From contig JAJRRZ010000056.1 in assembly GCA_024279045.1 (NCBI GenBank), forward strand, positions 1 through 29,792: a stretch of DNA of 29,792 nt. The letters are read 5' to 3'. A program made the translations under genes and the position numbers. The stretch comes from Alphaproteobacteria bacterium. GTDB taxonomy: Bacteria > Pseudomonadota > Alphaproteobacteria > Rhizobiales > Aestuariivirgaceae. The notes under the pieces were generated by a model that saw only the letters and a list, made by a program, of their open reading frames with translations, had not been told where the DNA came from and did not search any database. Positions 7,078 to 14,121 of the stretch are shown piece by piece; the first letter of the stretch is position 1, and each line of letters begins with the position of its first letter.

Positions 7078-7419
7078 TCAGTTGCCTTCCTGCTGCAGGC
7101 GCGCGGCAAGGTCGGGCGTGCTGCAATACAGGTTGTAGAGCGTGCCCATGATCTGTGCGGCCTCCTCCGAAGCCAGCGAATAATAGATGGACTGCGCCTC
7201 GCGCCGTGTCTTCACCAGATTCTCGCGCCGCAGGATGGCCAGATGTTGCGACAAGGCTGATTGGTTCAGCCCAATGAGTTTCTCCAGCTCACTGACCGAT
7301 CGTTCCTTTTCCGCCAGATGGCAAAGGATGAGCAGCCGCCATTCGTTGGCCATGGTCTTCAGCAGCCCACTGGCCCGGCTGGCGCTGTCCTGCAATTTGC
7401 TGATGTCCATGTCATTCAT
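7078..7419 (-). CDS. SqrR/BigR-type ArsR family persulfide sensor
   Basis: A 113-residue winged-helix repressor. The frame opens at 7605, but the ATG at 7419 has GGAAG six bases ahead and gives the family's usual length. The DNA-binding core is ELEKLIGLNQSALSQHLAIL with wing VKTRREAQSIYYSL. The start ASGLLKTMANEWRLLILCHL is typical of the SqrR, BigR and YgaV branch. Cys33 lies in the helix motif LLILCHL and Cys99 near the C-terminus (LYNLYC). Their separation of 66 residues equals that of the sensor pair in SqrR (Cys41/Cys107) and BigR (Cys42/Cys108), as I recall them. Those cysteines form a polysulfide bridge when sulfide or persulfide rises, releasing DNA. The arsenic or zinc ligand sets of other ArsR proteins are absent. 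It is divergent from the YedE transporter and probably controls the sulfur genes here; that reach is inferred from shared boxes. Confidence 0.87.
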   Translation of the reverse strand: MNDMDISKLQDSASRASGLLKTMANEWRLLILCHLAEKERSVSELEKLIGLNQSALSQHLAILRRENLVKTRREAQSIYYSLASEEAAQIMGTLYNLYCSTPDLAARLQQEGN

Positions 7420-7487
7420 GGGCAACTTCCGCTGACTACCGACAATCACCACGCTCCTTGGCGCAGCCTGCCTTCTTTTATTTTCAC

Positions 7488-7503
7488 ATTCAAATATGCG
7501 CAA
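7488..7503. promoter_or_regulatory. Possible SqrR-type operator between regulator and transporter
   Basis: ATTC-AAATATGC-GCAA shares the half-site ATTCAAATAT with the box at 3511, but its other half is degenerate (two mismatches to GAAT). It lies in the 317-bp divergent gap between the regulator start at 7419 and the transporter start at 7737, where an autoregulatory site would be expected. The rest of that gap shows no gene I can support. Confidence 0.35.
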
Positions 7504-7736
7504 GATGTAATCGGCATTTTTGCAAATTTCCTTCACGAGCATGTGAAGTTGCCATCCGCTACCACGCGGCAAGTGGATATCCTGCATCACACCTATTGAA
7601 CCCATGCCATCATCTGGGCATAAAGGCGCCGTCCACCGCGCGGGGCTGGCGCATCAAGGGAGGACTTGCGTCGGACCGCCATGCCACAACAACAACGGGC
7701 AGGCCGCATCCGGCGCGGCGCCGGGAGGGGAGAAGC

Positions 7737-8813
7737 ATGTTCCAGGACCTATCCATCACCACCCAGATGGGCATCTGGGGATTCATCATCGGCCTCCTGC
7801 TGGGGGCGGTCATCCATCGCACCAATTTCTGCGCCATGGGCGCGGTGTCGGATATCGTCTCGTTTTCCGACTGGCGGCGCATGCGTGCCTGGATTCTCGC
7901 CATGGCGGTGGCCATCCTCGGCGCGCAGACGCTGCACCTTCTGGGCTATATCGATCTCACCCGCTCCATCTATCTGTCCACCAACTTCCAGCTTTCCGGG
8001 CTGGTCCTCGGCGGATTGATCTTCGGCTTCGGCATGGTGCTGGCCGGCGGCTGCCCGGGGCGCAACCTGATGCGCGTGGGCAATGGCGACCTGAAGGCCA
8101 TGCTGGTGATGTTCGTGCTGGCCTGGGCGGCCAACCTCAGCATGAAGGGCCTGTTTGCCTATCCCCGCATCTGGCTGCAATCCGCCGTATCCTTCGACCT
8201 GAAGAGCCTCGGCGTGAGCGATCAGGGCGTGGCCACCATCCTCGGCGCGCTCACCGGAGCGGGCGGCGTGGCCATGCACACGGTGGTCATGCTGGCCTTT
8301 GCCGCCGCGCTGGCGCTGTTTGCCTTCAAGGATGCCGGTTTTCGCCGTTCGCCGCGCCATGTCGCCGCCGGTGTGCTCATCGGCCTGCTGATCGTGCTGG
8401 CATGGGTCGTAACCGGCTATCTCGGCTTCGATGAATTCGATCCGCAGCCCATCACCTCCTTCACCTTCATCGCCCCGGCGGCGGACGCGCTGAAATACTG
8501 GATGTTCTGGACGGGTGATACCATCACCTTCGCCATTGCCTCGGTTACCGGCGTGGTCATCGGTGCGTTCATCTCCTCGAAGCTCAACCGCACCTTTCAC
8601 CTCTCTACCTTTGTTGATACGCCTGATACCGTGCGCAACATCGTCGGTGCCGTGCTCATGGGCTTTGGCGGCATCATGGCGCTGGGTTGTACCTTCGGTC
8701 AGGGCATCACCGGCATGAGCACCCTGGCGCTGGGCTCCATCATCGCCACGCTGTCCATCATTGCCGGCGGTGTGCTGGGCGTGAAATACATGGAGCGCGT
8801 GCTCGACATATGA
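7737..8813 (+). CDS. YeeE/YedE family (TsuA-like) sulfur-compound transporter
   Basis: A 358-residue membrane protein. The frame is open earlier, but the ATG at 7737 follows GGGAGGGGAGAAG and gives a standard N-terminus. Hydrophobic segments run throughout, with about nine or ten helices, arranged as two related halves. The family's key cysteines are present: NFCAMGAVSD (Cys32), GGCPGRNLMRVG (Cys106) and GCTFGQGITG (Cys318). In the thiosulfate importer TsuA, cysteines at equivalent positions hand thiosulfate through the pore. The protein should move thiosulfate or another sulfane-sulfur species across the inner membrane. It stands divergent from the SqrR-type regulator and upstream of DsrE and TusA genes, so imported sulfur could pass to those carriers. 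The family is certain; the substrate is inferred. Confidence 0.88.
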   Translation: MFQDLSITTQMGIWGFIIGLLLGAVIHRTNFCAMGAVSDIVSFSDWRRMRAWILAMAVAILGAQTLHLLGYIDLTRSIYLSTNFQLSGLVLGGLIFGFGMVLAGGCPGRNLMRVGNGDLKAMLVMFVLAWAANLSMKGLFAYPRIWLQSAVSFDLKSLGVSDQGVATILGALTGAGGVAMHTVVMLAFAAALALFAFKDAGFRRSPRHVAAGVLIGLLIVLAWVVTGYLGFDEFDPQPITSFTFIAPAADALKYWMFWTGDTITFAIASVTGVVIGAFISSKLNRTFHLSTFVDTPDTVRNIVGAVLMGFGGIMALGCTFGQGITGMSTLALGSIIATLSIIAGGVLGVKYMERVLDI

Positions 8814-8929
8814 TCCGCTCTTCTCTGTTGGCCTGCTCTCCCGGCAAAATCGCTTGACGCATACAGCGTGGGCGATTAGCGGGGCAGGGCTGGCCACGGC
8901 CACAACACACAAAAACACCCCCTTTTGAC

Positions 8930-8958
8930 TTGACATGCTGCGCATTCGATGCATTCAG
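8930..8958 (+). promoter_or_regulatory. Weak candidate promoter before dsrE-family gene
   Basis: TTGACA at 8930-8935 is a perfect -35 hexamer, but the -10 at 17 bases (ATTCAG) is poor. A degenerate ATTC-N8 box (ATTC-GATGCATT-CAGT, two mismatches) overlaps it. It lies in the 246-bp gap between the transporter and DsrE genes, which holds no other supported feature. Confidence 0.25.
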
Positions 8959-9059
8959 TGCCGCGCATATGAAGATGGCATGATATGCCATTGCATGCGC
9001 CGCCAGCGGGAGGGGCGCGCACGTATGCAGGGGAAACCAATCAGGCAGGGAGAGGGAGC

Positions 9060-9566
9060 ATGGCCGAGGACACCGTTGCCGACATCAAGCGCAAGTCGCT
9101 GAGCATCATCGTAACCAAGGGCTCGCTGGATTGGGCCTATCCGCCGTTCATCCTGGCCACCACGGCAGCCGCGCTGGACTATGACGTAACACTGTTCTTC
9201 ACCTTCTATGGCCTGGCGCTGGTGAAGAAGAAGCTCGATCCGAAGTTCACCGTGCTGGGCAATGGCGCGATGGAAATGCCCATGTTCGGCACGCACATCG
9301 CCATGCCCAACATCATGGCCATGATCCCCGGCGTCGATGCCGTGGCCGGGTCGATGATGAAGAAGATGATCAAGGACAAGGGTGTCGCCTCGCTGGACGA
9401 GCTGCGCGAGGCGGCCATCCTCTCCGACGTGCGCATGATCGCCTGCCAGATGACGGTGGACCTGTTCGAATACAAGCGCGAGGATCTCATTGACGAGATC
9501 GAGCTTGGTGGCGCCGCAACATATTTCGAGGTTGCGTCCAACACCCACATCAATATGTTCATCTGA
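9060..9566 (+). CDS. DsrE/DsrF-like (DsrE2-type) sulfur carrier family protein
   Basis: A 168-residue protein from an ATG at 9060 preceded by GGCAGGGAGAGGGAG. It has the DsrE2-type layout: SIIVTKGSLDWAYPPFILATTA, then a hydrophobic LFFTFYGLAL strand and turn, a Met/Lys-rich middle (MMKKMIKDKGV), and the conserved end MIACQMTVDLFEYKRED with ELGGAATYFE. The single Cys129 in IACQM is the family's reactive residue and can carry a persulfide. DsrE2 proteins are typically encoded with TusA and rhodanese in sulfur oxidisers using Dsr or sulfur-oxidising Hdr routes. Here TusA follows 103 bases downstream and YedE lies upstream. The likely role is cytoplasmic or membrane-linked sulfane-sulfur transfer with TusA. 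No dsr or hdr genes are in the window, so the end acceptor is unknown. Confidence 0.83.
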   Translation: MAEDTVADIKRKSLSIIVTKGSLDWAYPPFILATTAAALDYDVTLFFTFYGLALVKKKLDPKFTVLGNGAMEMPMFGTHIAMPNIMAMIPGVDAVAGSMMKKMIKDKGVASLDELREAAILSDVRMIACQMTVDLFEYKREDLIDEIELGGAATYFEVASNTHINMFI

Positions 9567-9669
9567 GCGACAACGACCGCTGAGCGGCAACAACCGCGAA
9601 AGAGGATCCAAGGGGAGGCCGGCCTGGCTCCTTGCTGGCTGGCGATAACAGAAGAAGGAGAAGCACCAA

Positions 9670-9900
9670 ATGGCTGAACACGTGCTGGATGCCAAGGGCC
9701 TGAACTGCCCGCTGCCCATCCTCAAGGCGAAAAAGATGCTCAAGAGCATTCCGAAGGACGACGTGCTGGTGATCTACGCCACCGACCCCGGCTCCGTGGC
9801 CGACTTCGCCGCCTTCTGCAGCCAGACCGGCAACGAGCTGCTGGAGTCCGGCCAGGAGGGCGACACCTTCGTTTTCAAGATCAAGCACACCGCTGATTGA
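9670..9900 (+). CDS. tusA: TusA family sulfur-carrier protein
   Basis: A 76-residue protein with AGAAGGAGAAG ahead of the ATG. It has the complete TusA signature: LDAKGLNCPLPILKAKK, with the CPxP motif at Cys13, then a DVLVIYATDPGSVADFAAFC core and a final beta strand. Cys13 carries sulfane sulfur as a persulfide. A second Cys at position 50 is common in the family. TusA relays sulfur to tRNA thiolation or molybdopterin pathways in heterotrophs, and to Dsr or Hdr systems in sulfur oxidisers. The gene order YedE-DsrE-TusA next to a rhodanese and a persulfide sensor favours sulfur trafficking over tRNA modification. A strong terminator follows at once. The start is unambiguous, and length and motif match the family exactly. 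Confidence 0.93.
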   Translation: MAEHVLDAKGLNCPLPILKAKKMLKSIPKDDVLVIYATDPGSVADFAAFCSQTGNELLESGQEGDTFVFKIKHTAD

Positions 9901-9939
9901 TCCGCCCGCGCCAGCGGGCGCGAAGCGAATCACGGAACA

Positions 9940-9978
9940 CGAAAGCGCCATCTCCTCGCGGGGTGGCGCTTTCGTTTG
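9940..9978 (+). terminator. Rho-independent terminator after tusA
   Basis: CGAAAGCGCCA at 9940-9950 and TGGCGCTTTCG at 9964-9974 form a perfect 11-bp stem with a 13-base loop, followed by TTTG. It closes the YedE-DsrE-TusA group. Confidence 0.85.
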
Positions 9979-10010
9979 CCGTTTGCAACCGCATGTCGGC
10001 AGGCCATGTC

Positions 10011-10081
10011 TGTTGCGCTACTGCAACACTGTCCGGAAAAGTATCCCGCCAGAGCCACATTTGTCCCTCGATGCGTGGACA
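10011..10081. promoter_or_regulatory. Two dyad sites upstream of FadL-type porin gene
   Basis: TGTTGC-gctact-GCAACA at 10011-10028 is a perfect 6-6-6 dyad, and TGTCC-N10-GGACA at 10062-10081 is a second perfect dyad. Both lie 140-210 bases before the FadL start in the 317-bp gap after tusA. They look like repressor or activator sites, but I cannot name the factor or place the promoter. Confidence 0.35.
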
Positions 10082-10217
10082 GCAGCGCAGTCATGGGCTA
10101 GATACGAAAAATCATATATCCGGCTTGCTGTATTTCATTGCCTTGGGCTGGCGCAGGCATAACAAAATACAAATAAGGACAGCCGGCCCGGGAGAAACCC
10201 AAGGAGGGGAAACCGAC

Positions 10218-11564
10218 ATGAAGAAGCTGTTGCGTTCCTGTGCTTCCGTTCTGGCCGTGGCTGCCGGGCTGGGCATGGTCGCCACCGACGCCATGGCCAC
10301 CGAGGGTTACTTTCAGCACGCCTACGGCCTGCGCCACAAGGCTCTTGCCGGCGCCGGCGTCGCCTCCGCCGAAGACGCCACCGCCATCTCGCTGAACCCC
10401 GCCGGCCTGGTGGACGTCGGCGATCAGTTCAACATGGGCCTGAGCCTGTTCATGCCCTTCCGCGAATACAGCGCCACGGGCACTGCTCTGTTGCCGGCAG
10501 GCACAACGCAGAAGAGCGACAAGAATATCTTCCCCGTGCCAAACTTGGCCTATGTGCGCCAGATTGATGAAAAGTCCGCCGTTGCCTTTTCCATCTTCGG
10601 CAATGGCGGCATGAACACCAGCTACAAGTCTTTCTCTCGCTTCTGCCCCAACCCGGCGCCGCCTCCTGCGGCAGTATTCGTTGCTGGATCCAATGCCCTC
10701 TGCGGTTCTGGCGAACTCGGCGTCGATTTGATGCAGATGTTCATCTCCGGCGCTTATGCCTACAAGTTTGCCGATGGTTTCAGCATCGGTGTTGCACCGC
10801 TGTTCGCCATCCAGCGCTTCAAGGCTTATGGCCTGCAGGCCTTCGCCGGCATGTCGAGCGATCCAAACAATCTGACAAACCGTGGCTACAGCTATTCCTA
10901 TGGTGGCGGCGTGCGCATTGGCATTCAGCTCAAGCCGTCCGACATGGTCAGCTTCGGCACCTCCTATCAGACCAAGATGTGGATGTCGAAGTTCAAGAAG
11001 TACAGGGGGCTGTTCGCCGAAGGCGGGGATTTCGATATTCCAGCCAACCTGCAGGTCGGCATCGCCTTCATGCCCACCGAAGACCTCAAGCTGATGCTGG
11101 ACTATCGCCGTATCTTCTACAGCGACGTGAAATCCATCAGCAATTCCCAGCTCAGCAATCCGCCATTGGGCAGCAGCTCCGGGCCAGGCTTTGGCTGGCG
11201 TGATACCAACACCATCAAGGTCGGCATGGAATACCAGGCCGCCAATGACCTCATCCTGCGCGCTGGCTATGCCTACATCTGGCCCAATGCCATGGAGGCG
11301 AACAGCGTGTTGTTCAACGTGCTGGCCCCCGGCGTCATTCGTCATCAGTTTACCGGTGGCGCCACCTTCCGGGTGGATGAGAAGAACGACATTGATTTCG
11401 CCTTCATGTATGCCACCGGCAAACGAAGCGGGCCCGAATATATATTCGATCCAGCTGTTCCTGGTTGGGTGGCCACAGGTGGTACCGTCGATCTGAAGAT
11501 GCACCAGTTCGAGGTCTCTGTGGGTTGGACCTACAACTTCGACGGTTCCTCCCGCGCCCGCTGA
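10218..11564 (+). CDS. OmpP1/FadL/TodX family outer-membrane transport protein
   Basis: A 448-residue protein from the ATG at 10218, preceded by GGAGGGGAAACC; the frame is open further upstream but has no signal there. Residues 1-28 are a signal peptide ending TDAMA. The mature chain starts TEGYFQHAYGLRHKALAGAGVA and continues DATAISLNPAGLVDVG, the hallmark N-terminal hatch of FadL porins. A run of amphipathic beta strands follows, and the chain ends in an aromatic strand (SVGWTYNF) before a short tail. FadL porins admit long-chain fatty acids, aromatic hydrocarbons and other hydrophobic compounds. A link to uptake of hydrophobic sulfur is possible because it directly follows the sulfur group, but the gene has its own upstream dyads and is separated by a terminator. 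Two Cys in an extracellular-type loop (FCPNP, ALCGSG) may form a disulfide. Confidence 0.88.
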   Translation: MKKLLRSCASVLAVAAGLGMVATDAMATEGYFQHAYGLRHKALAGAGVASAEDATAISLNPAGLVDVGDQFNMGLSLFMPFREYSATGTALLPAGTTQKSDKNIFPVPNLAYVRQIDEKSAVAFSIFGNGGMNTSYKSFSRFCPNPAPPPAAVFVAGSNALCGSGELGVDLMQMFISGAYAYKFADGFSIGVAPLFAIQRFKAYGLQAFAGMSSDPNNLTNRGYSYSYGGGVRIGIQLKPSDMVSFGTSYQTKMWMSKFKKYRGLFAEGGDFDIPANLQVGIAFMPTEDLKLMLDYRRIFYSDVKSISNSQLSNPPLGSSSGPGFGWRDTNTIKVGMEYQAANDLILRAGYAYIWPNAMEANSVLFNVLAPGVIRHQFTGGATFRVDEKNDIDFAFMYATGKRSGPEYIFDPAVPGWVATGGTVDLKMHQFEVSVGWTYNFDGSSRAR

Positions 11565-11603
11565 TTGGCAGCGCAGGCATGCGCAGCCTGATCCCGAGGG
11601 GAC

Positions 11604-11637
11604 AAAAAACGCCGGAGCATCACGCTCCGGCGTTGCC
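11604..11637. terminator. Bidirectional rho-independent terminator
   Basis: AACGCCGGAGC at 11608-11618 and GCTCCGGCGTT at 11624-11634 form a perfect 11-bp stem with a 5-base loop. An A-run (11604-11609) on the left serves as a U-run for leftward transcription from ogt; the right flank is less T-rich. It separates the convergent FadL and ogt genes. Confidence 0.8.
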
Positions 11638-11649
11638 TTGTTTCCAGGA

Positions 11650-12135
11650 TCACGATGAAAGAGGTATGCCTTCCAGCGCCAGAAGCTTGCGCTTGATCTC
11701 CAGCCCGCCAGCATAGCCGCCAATGCCGCCAGCCGCCACCACACGATGGCAGGGAATGATGATGGCGATGGGATTGGCCCCGTTTGCCTGTCCCACCGCC
11801 CGCGCCGCGCCCGGCTTGCCAACGCGCCGCGCCAGTTCGGCATAAGTGATGGTCTGCCCGAAGGGAATGTCGCACAGCGCCTGCCATACCCGCCGCTGAA
11901 AGGCCGTGCCATGCGGGGCCAGCGCAATGTCGAACCTCTGTCGCCGCGCGGTAAAATATTCATCCAGTTGCCGGCGCACCACATCGAAACACGCATCATC
12001 GCGCCGCCATCCGCGCGGCACGGCAAAACGACCGGCGAATTGCAGGTGTGTCAGTGCTCCTTCGCCATTCATCGCCAGCACCACCGCCCCCACCGGCGTC
12101 TCGTGCAGGCTCCAGAAATTGTCCTCGCCAGTCAT
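11650..12135 (-). CDS. ogt: Methylated-DNA-protein-cysteine methyltransferase
   Basis: A 161-residue suicide repair protein that moves the alkyl group of O6-alkylguanine to its own cysteine. The active site is IIIPCHRVVAAGG with Cys129. The preceding RAVGQANGANP holds the helix-turn-helix arginine finger region, and FQRRVWQALCDIPFGQTITYAELA is the standard core. The N-terminal part (WSLHETPVGAVVLAMNGEGALTHL) is the usual Ogt ribonuclease-H-like fold. Length is normal and the motifs are intact. It ends just before a bidirectional terminator and starts 3 bases after the stop of the BluB gene, so the two are probably co-transcribed. No Ada-type activator domain is present. Confidence 0.92.
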   Translation of the reverse strand: MTGEDNFWSLHETPVGAVVLAMNGEGALTHLQFAGRFAVPRGWRRDDACFDVVRRQLDEYFTARRQRFDIALAPHGTAFQRRVWQALCDIPFGQTITYAELARRVGKPGAARAVGQANGANPIAIIIPCHRVVAAGGIGGYAGGLEIKRKLLALEGIPLSS

Positions 12136-12138
12136 CCT

Positions 12139-12831
12139 TCACAGCCTGTGGCACAGTTTCGTCAGCGGCAGGCGCTGTTCCCAGCCCGCTCGCTGCAATT
12201 CCGGCTCATCCGCCCGCGCTTCCTCCGGCCAGCCGATGCACAGCCAGGCGACGAACCGCCATTCCGCAGGCGCCTCGCAGATGCGCACGATTTCCGCCGG
12301 TTCCAGGATGGACACCCAACCCATCCCCACACCGCGCGCCCTGAGCGCCAGCCACAGCGTGTGAATGGCGCACACCACCGAGTAGGCCCGTGTTTCCGGC
12401 ATGCTGCGCGCGCCCAGCTTGCGCCCCGTCCGCGTGGCATCATCACAGAACACCGCCATCTGCACCGGCGCTTCGCGCATGCCCTGCAGCTTCAGCCGCG
12501 CATACAGCGCCTTGTCCTCCTCTGCCGTGGCCGCCAGCGCCGCCGCATTGGCCCGCTCGAAACTGCGTACTGCCGCCGCCCGCCGCGCCGTGTCTTCCAC
12601 CAGCACGAAGCGCCACGGCTGCGAAAACCCCACCGACGGCGCCAGATGCGCCAGGTTCAGCGCTTCTTCGAGAATCTCGTCGGGAACGGGATCTGGTCGA
12701 AAGCGGCGCACGTCGCGCCGCAGCCGCACCAGCTCGGCAAACGTCCGGAGAAAGTCTTCGGGGAAGGCATCGTTGTCAGGAGCGCTGTCATGCATGCCCA
12801 CGCCCATAGCGCGGCAGTGCCTGACTGGCAA
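12139..12831 (-). CDS. bluB: 5,6-dimethylbenzimidazole synthase (BluB)
   Basis: A nitroreductase-fold flavoenzyme that breaks down reduced FMN with oxygen to make the lower ligand of vitamin B12. Family signs are VRLRRDVRRFRPDPVP, AHLAPSVGFSQPWRFVLV, LKLQGMREAPVQMAVF, MPETRAYSVVCAIHTLWLALRARGVGMGWVSIL and a LCIGWP end. SVGFSQPWRF and GVGMGWVS distinguish BluB from ordinary nitroreductases. I use the TTG at 12831 (230 residues) because GGCGGAG lies about six bases upstream. ATGs at 12807 and 12795 would trim an extra N-terminus and remain possible. It lies 12 bases after the upstream gene and 3 bases before ogt. No other cobalamin gene and no cobalamin riboswitch are visible nearby, so this is a stand-alone bluB. 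Confidence 0.88.
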   Translation of the reverse strand: MPVRHCRAMGVGMHDSAPDNDAFPEDFLRTFAELVRLRRDVRRFRPDPVPDEILEEALNLAHLAPSVGFSQPWRFVLVEDTARRAAAVRSFERANAAALAATAEEDKALYARLKLQGMREAPVQMAVFCDDATRTGRKLGARSMPETRAYSVVCAIHTLWLALRARGVGMGWVSILEPAEIVRICEAPAEWRFVAWLCIGWPEEARADEPELQRAGWEQRLPLTKLCHRL

Positions 12832-12843
12832 TTGCCGCTCCGC

Positions 12844-14082
12844 CTATTTGCCGCCGCGCAGATGCATTAATGGTGCGCGAACCGCCGCCTTCACACCCGG
12901 CGGCAAGGCATCATACATGTCCCGCGCCATGGTGTGAACATGCCGCATCCACAGCGCATAGGCCCGCCCACCAACGCTGAGCGGCTTGATGAAATGCGCC
13001 AGCTCGCGCCGCTGGTTGGCCCATTCTTCCTTGTAGGGCGCAGGGTTGGCCAGCATGTCATAGGCGCTCAGCCCCTGCTCCGTGCACCATTGCATCATCA
13101 GCCACAGGGCGATCTTGCCCGGCGAATGTGCGGCATGATCGGCATCATAGGCCGAGAACCACGAATAGTATGCATCGCCGCACACCTTGCCCGCGTCCAC
13201 CGCGATGGGCTGGCCATCCAGCGCCAGCACCGCCACCCGCCAGTGCATGGCCGGGTCGTCCGCCGTATCCGTGGCGAACAGGTCATGCAACAGCCCCTCG
13301 AAAGCCGTATCGAACGGCAACGCGCCGGAAAGCCCCTGTGCCGCCAGCCAGCCGCGCTTCCATTCCAGCGCCCGCCGCAGCACCGGGGCCAGCGCCGCAC
13401 CGGGCGCGCGCACCGCAAACGTCAGCTCGCCGGCGCGCTTCAGCTTGTTCAGCCGTTTCTTGCGCGAGCGCCGCGCGGATGGCGTCAACGCCAGCTCGAA
13501 GGCGCGCCAATCCTCGTATGCGGTAAAATCGATGCGGAACGATGCATTTTCCGGCCCCGCCACGCAATGCCGCACCAGAAACACGGCGAAGGGATCATCC
13601 GCCGCCAGCAATGGCAGGTCGATGTAGTCCGCCTGCTGCCGCATCAGCGCCGCCCACAGCGCCTCGAACACCGCCCTGCGCTGCTGTTCCGGCAGCGGGA
13701 GCATCAGCAGTCCGCCATATTGCAGTCCCGGCATGCTCAGCCAGGTAATGCGCACCAGGCCCATGTGGCGTTCACGTTGCAGAGGCAACAGTGCCAGGGC
13801 CCTGCCGTTCTCATCGCGGGCCAGCAGCAGCAGCGGCTCCGCCCCGGCGAAATGCGCGCGCCATGCCCGTGTCCAGCACCACGATTGAAACGGCGTCAGA
13901 AAGGAAGGCTGCACCTCATTCGCAGCCTGCTGCAACGCCAGCCAGTCCATGCGCGCCGCTTCCATATCCGCTATCACTTCCACGTCCGGCAAGGGGATGA
14001 TTGCATTCTGACTTCCGGGAAAGCGCATCATGAGAAGCATTCCATCTTGTACTGTCGAAGGGCGTGTTGTTTTCCCTGCCAT
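12844..14082 (-). CDS. FemAB/BioF2-like GNAT-fold acyltransferase
   Basis: A 412-residue protein. Residues about 60-150 (FLTPFQSWCWTRAWRAHF, then LLLARDENGRALALLPL) are typical of the N-terminal half of BioF2-like or CelD-type GNAT proteins. The conserved second half has SRKKRLNKLKRAG, YYSWFSAYDADHAAHSPGKIALWLMMQWC and a YDMLANPAPYKEEWA segment. Such proteins transfer acyl or aminoacyl groups, often during cell-envelope polysaccharide or peptidoglycan work. The substrate cannot be told here. It is cytoplasmic, with no signal or membrane helix. The start is uncertain: the ATG at 14082 has only a close AGG, and ATGs at 14040, 14031 and 14028 lie nearer the first conserved block. It probably starts the acyltransferase-bluB-ogt unit. 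Confidence 0.75.
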   Translation of the reverse strand: MAGKTTRPSTVQDGMLLMMRFPGSQNAIIPLPDVEVIADMEAARMDWLALQQAANEVQPSFLTPFQSWCWTRAWRAHFAGAEPLLLLARDENGRALALLPLQRERHMGLVRITWLSMPGLQYGGLLMLPLPEQQRRAVFEALWAALMRQQADYIDLPLLAADDPFAVFLVRHCVAGPENASFRIDFTAYEDWRAFELALTPSARRSRKKRLNKLKRAGELTFAVRAPGAALAPVLRRALEWKRGWLAAQGLSGALPFDTAFEGLLHDLFATDTADDPAMHWRVAVLALDGQPIAVDAGKVCGDAYYSWFSAYDADHAAHSPGKIALWLMMQWCTEQGLSAYDMLANPAPYKEEWANQRRELAHFIKPLSVGGRAYALWMRHVHTMARDMYDALPPGVKAAVRAPLMHLRGGK

Positions 14083-14121
14083 TGCCTATGCAACATCGGG
14101 GGCGCAATCTGACCGCGGGCG

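Noticed and set aside
10098..12026. 642-codon minus-strand frame across FadL and ogt
   Set aside because: It overlaps two well-supported genes and crosses a strong terminator; the translation has no recognisable domain.
12139..14082. Cobalamin biosynthesis cluster or B12 riboswitch around bluB
   Set aside because: Neighbouring genes are a GNAT-type acyltransferase and a DNA repair protein, and I found no riboswitch-like conserved segment upstream.
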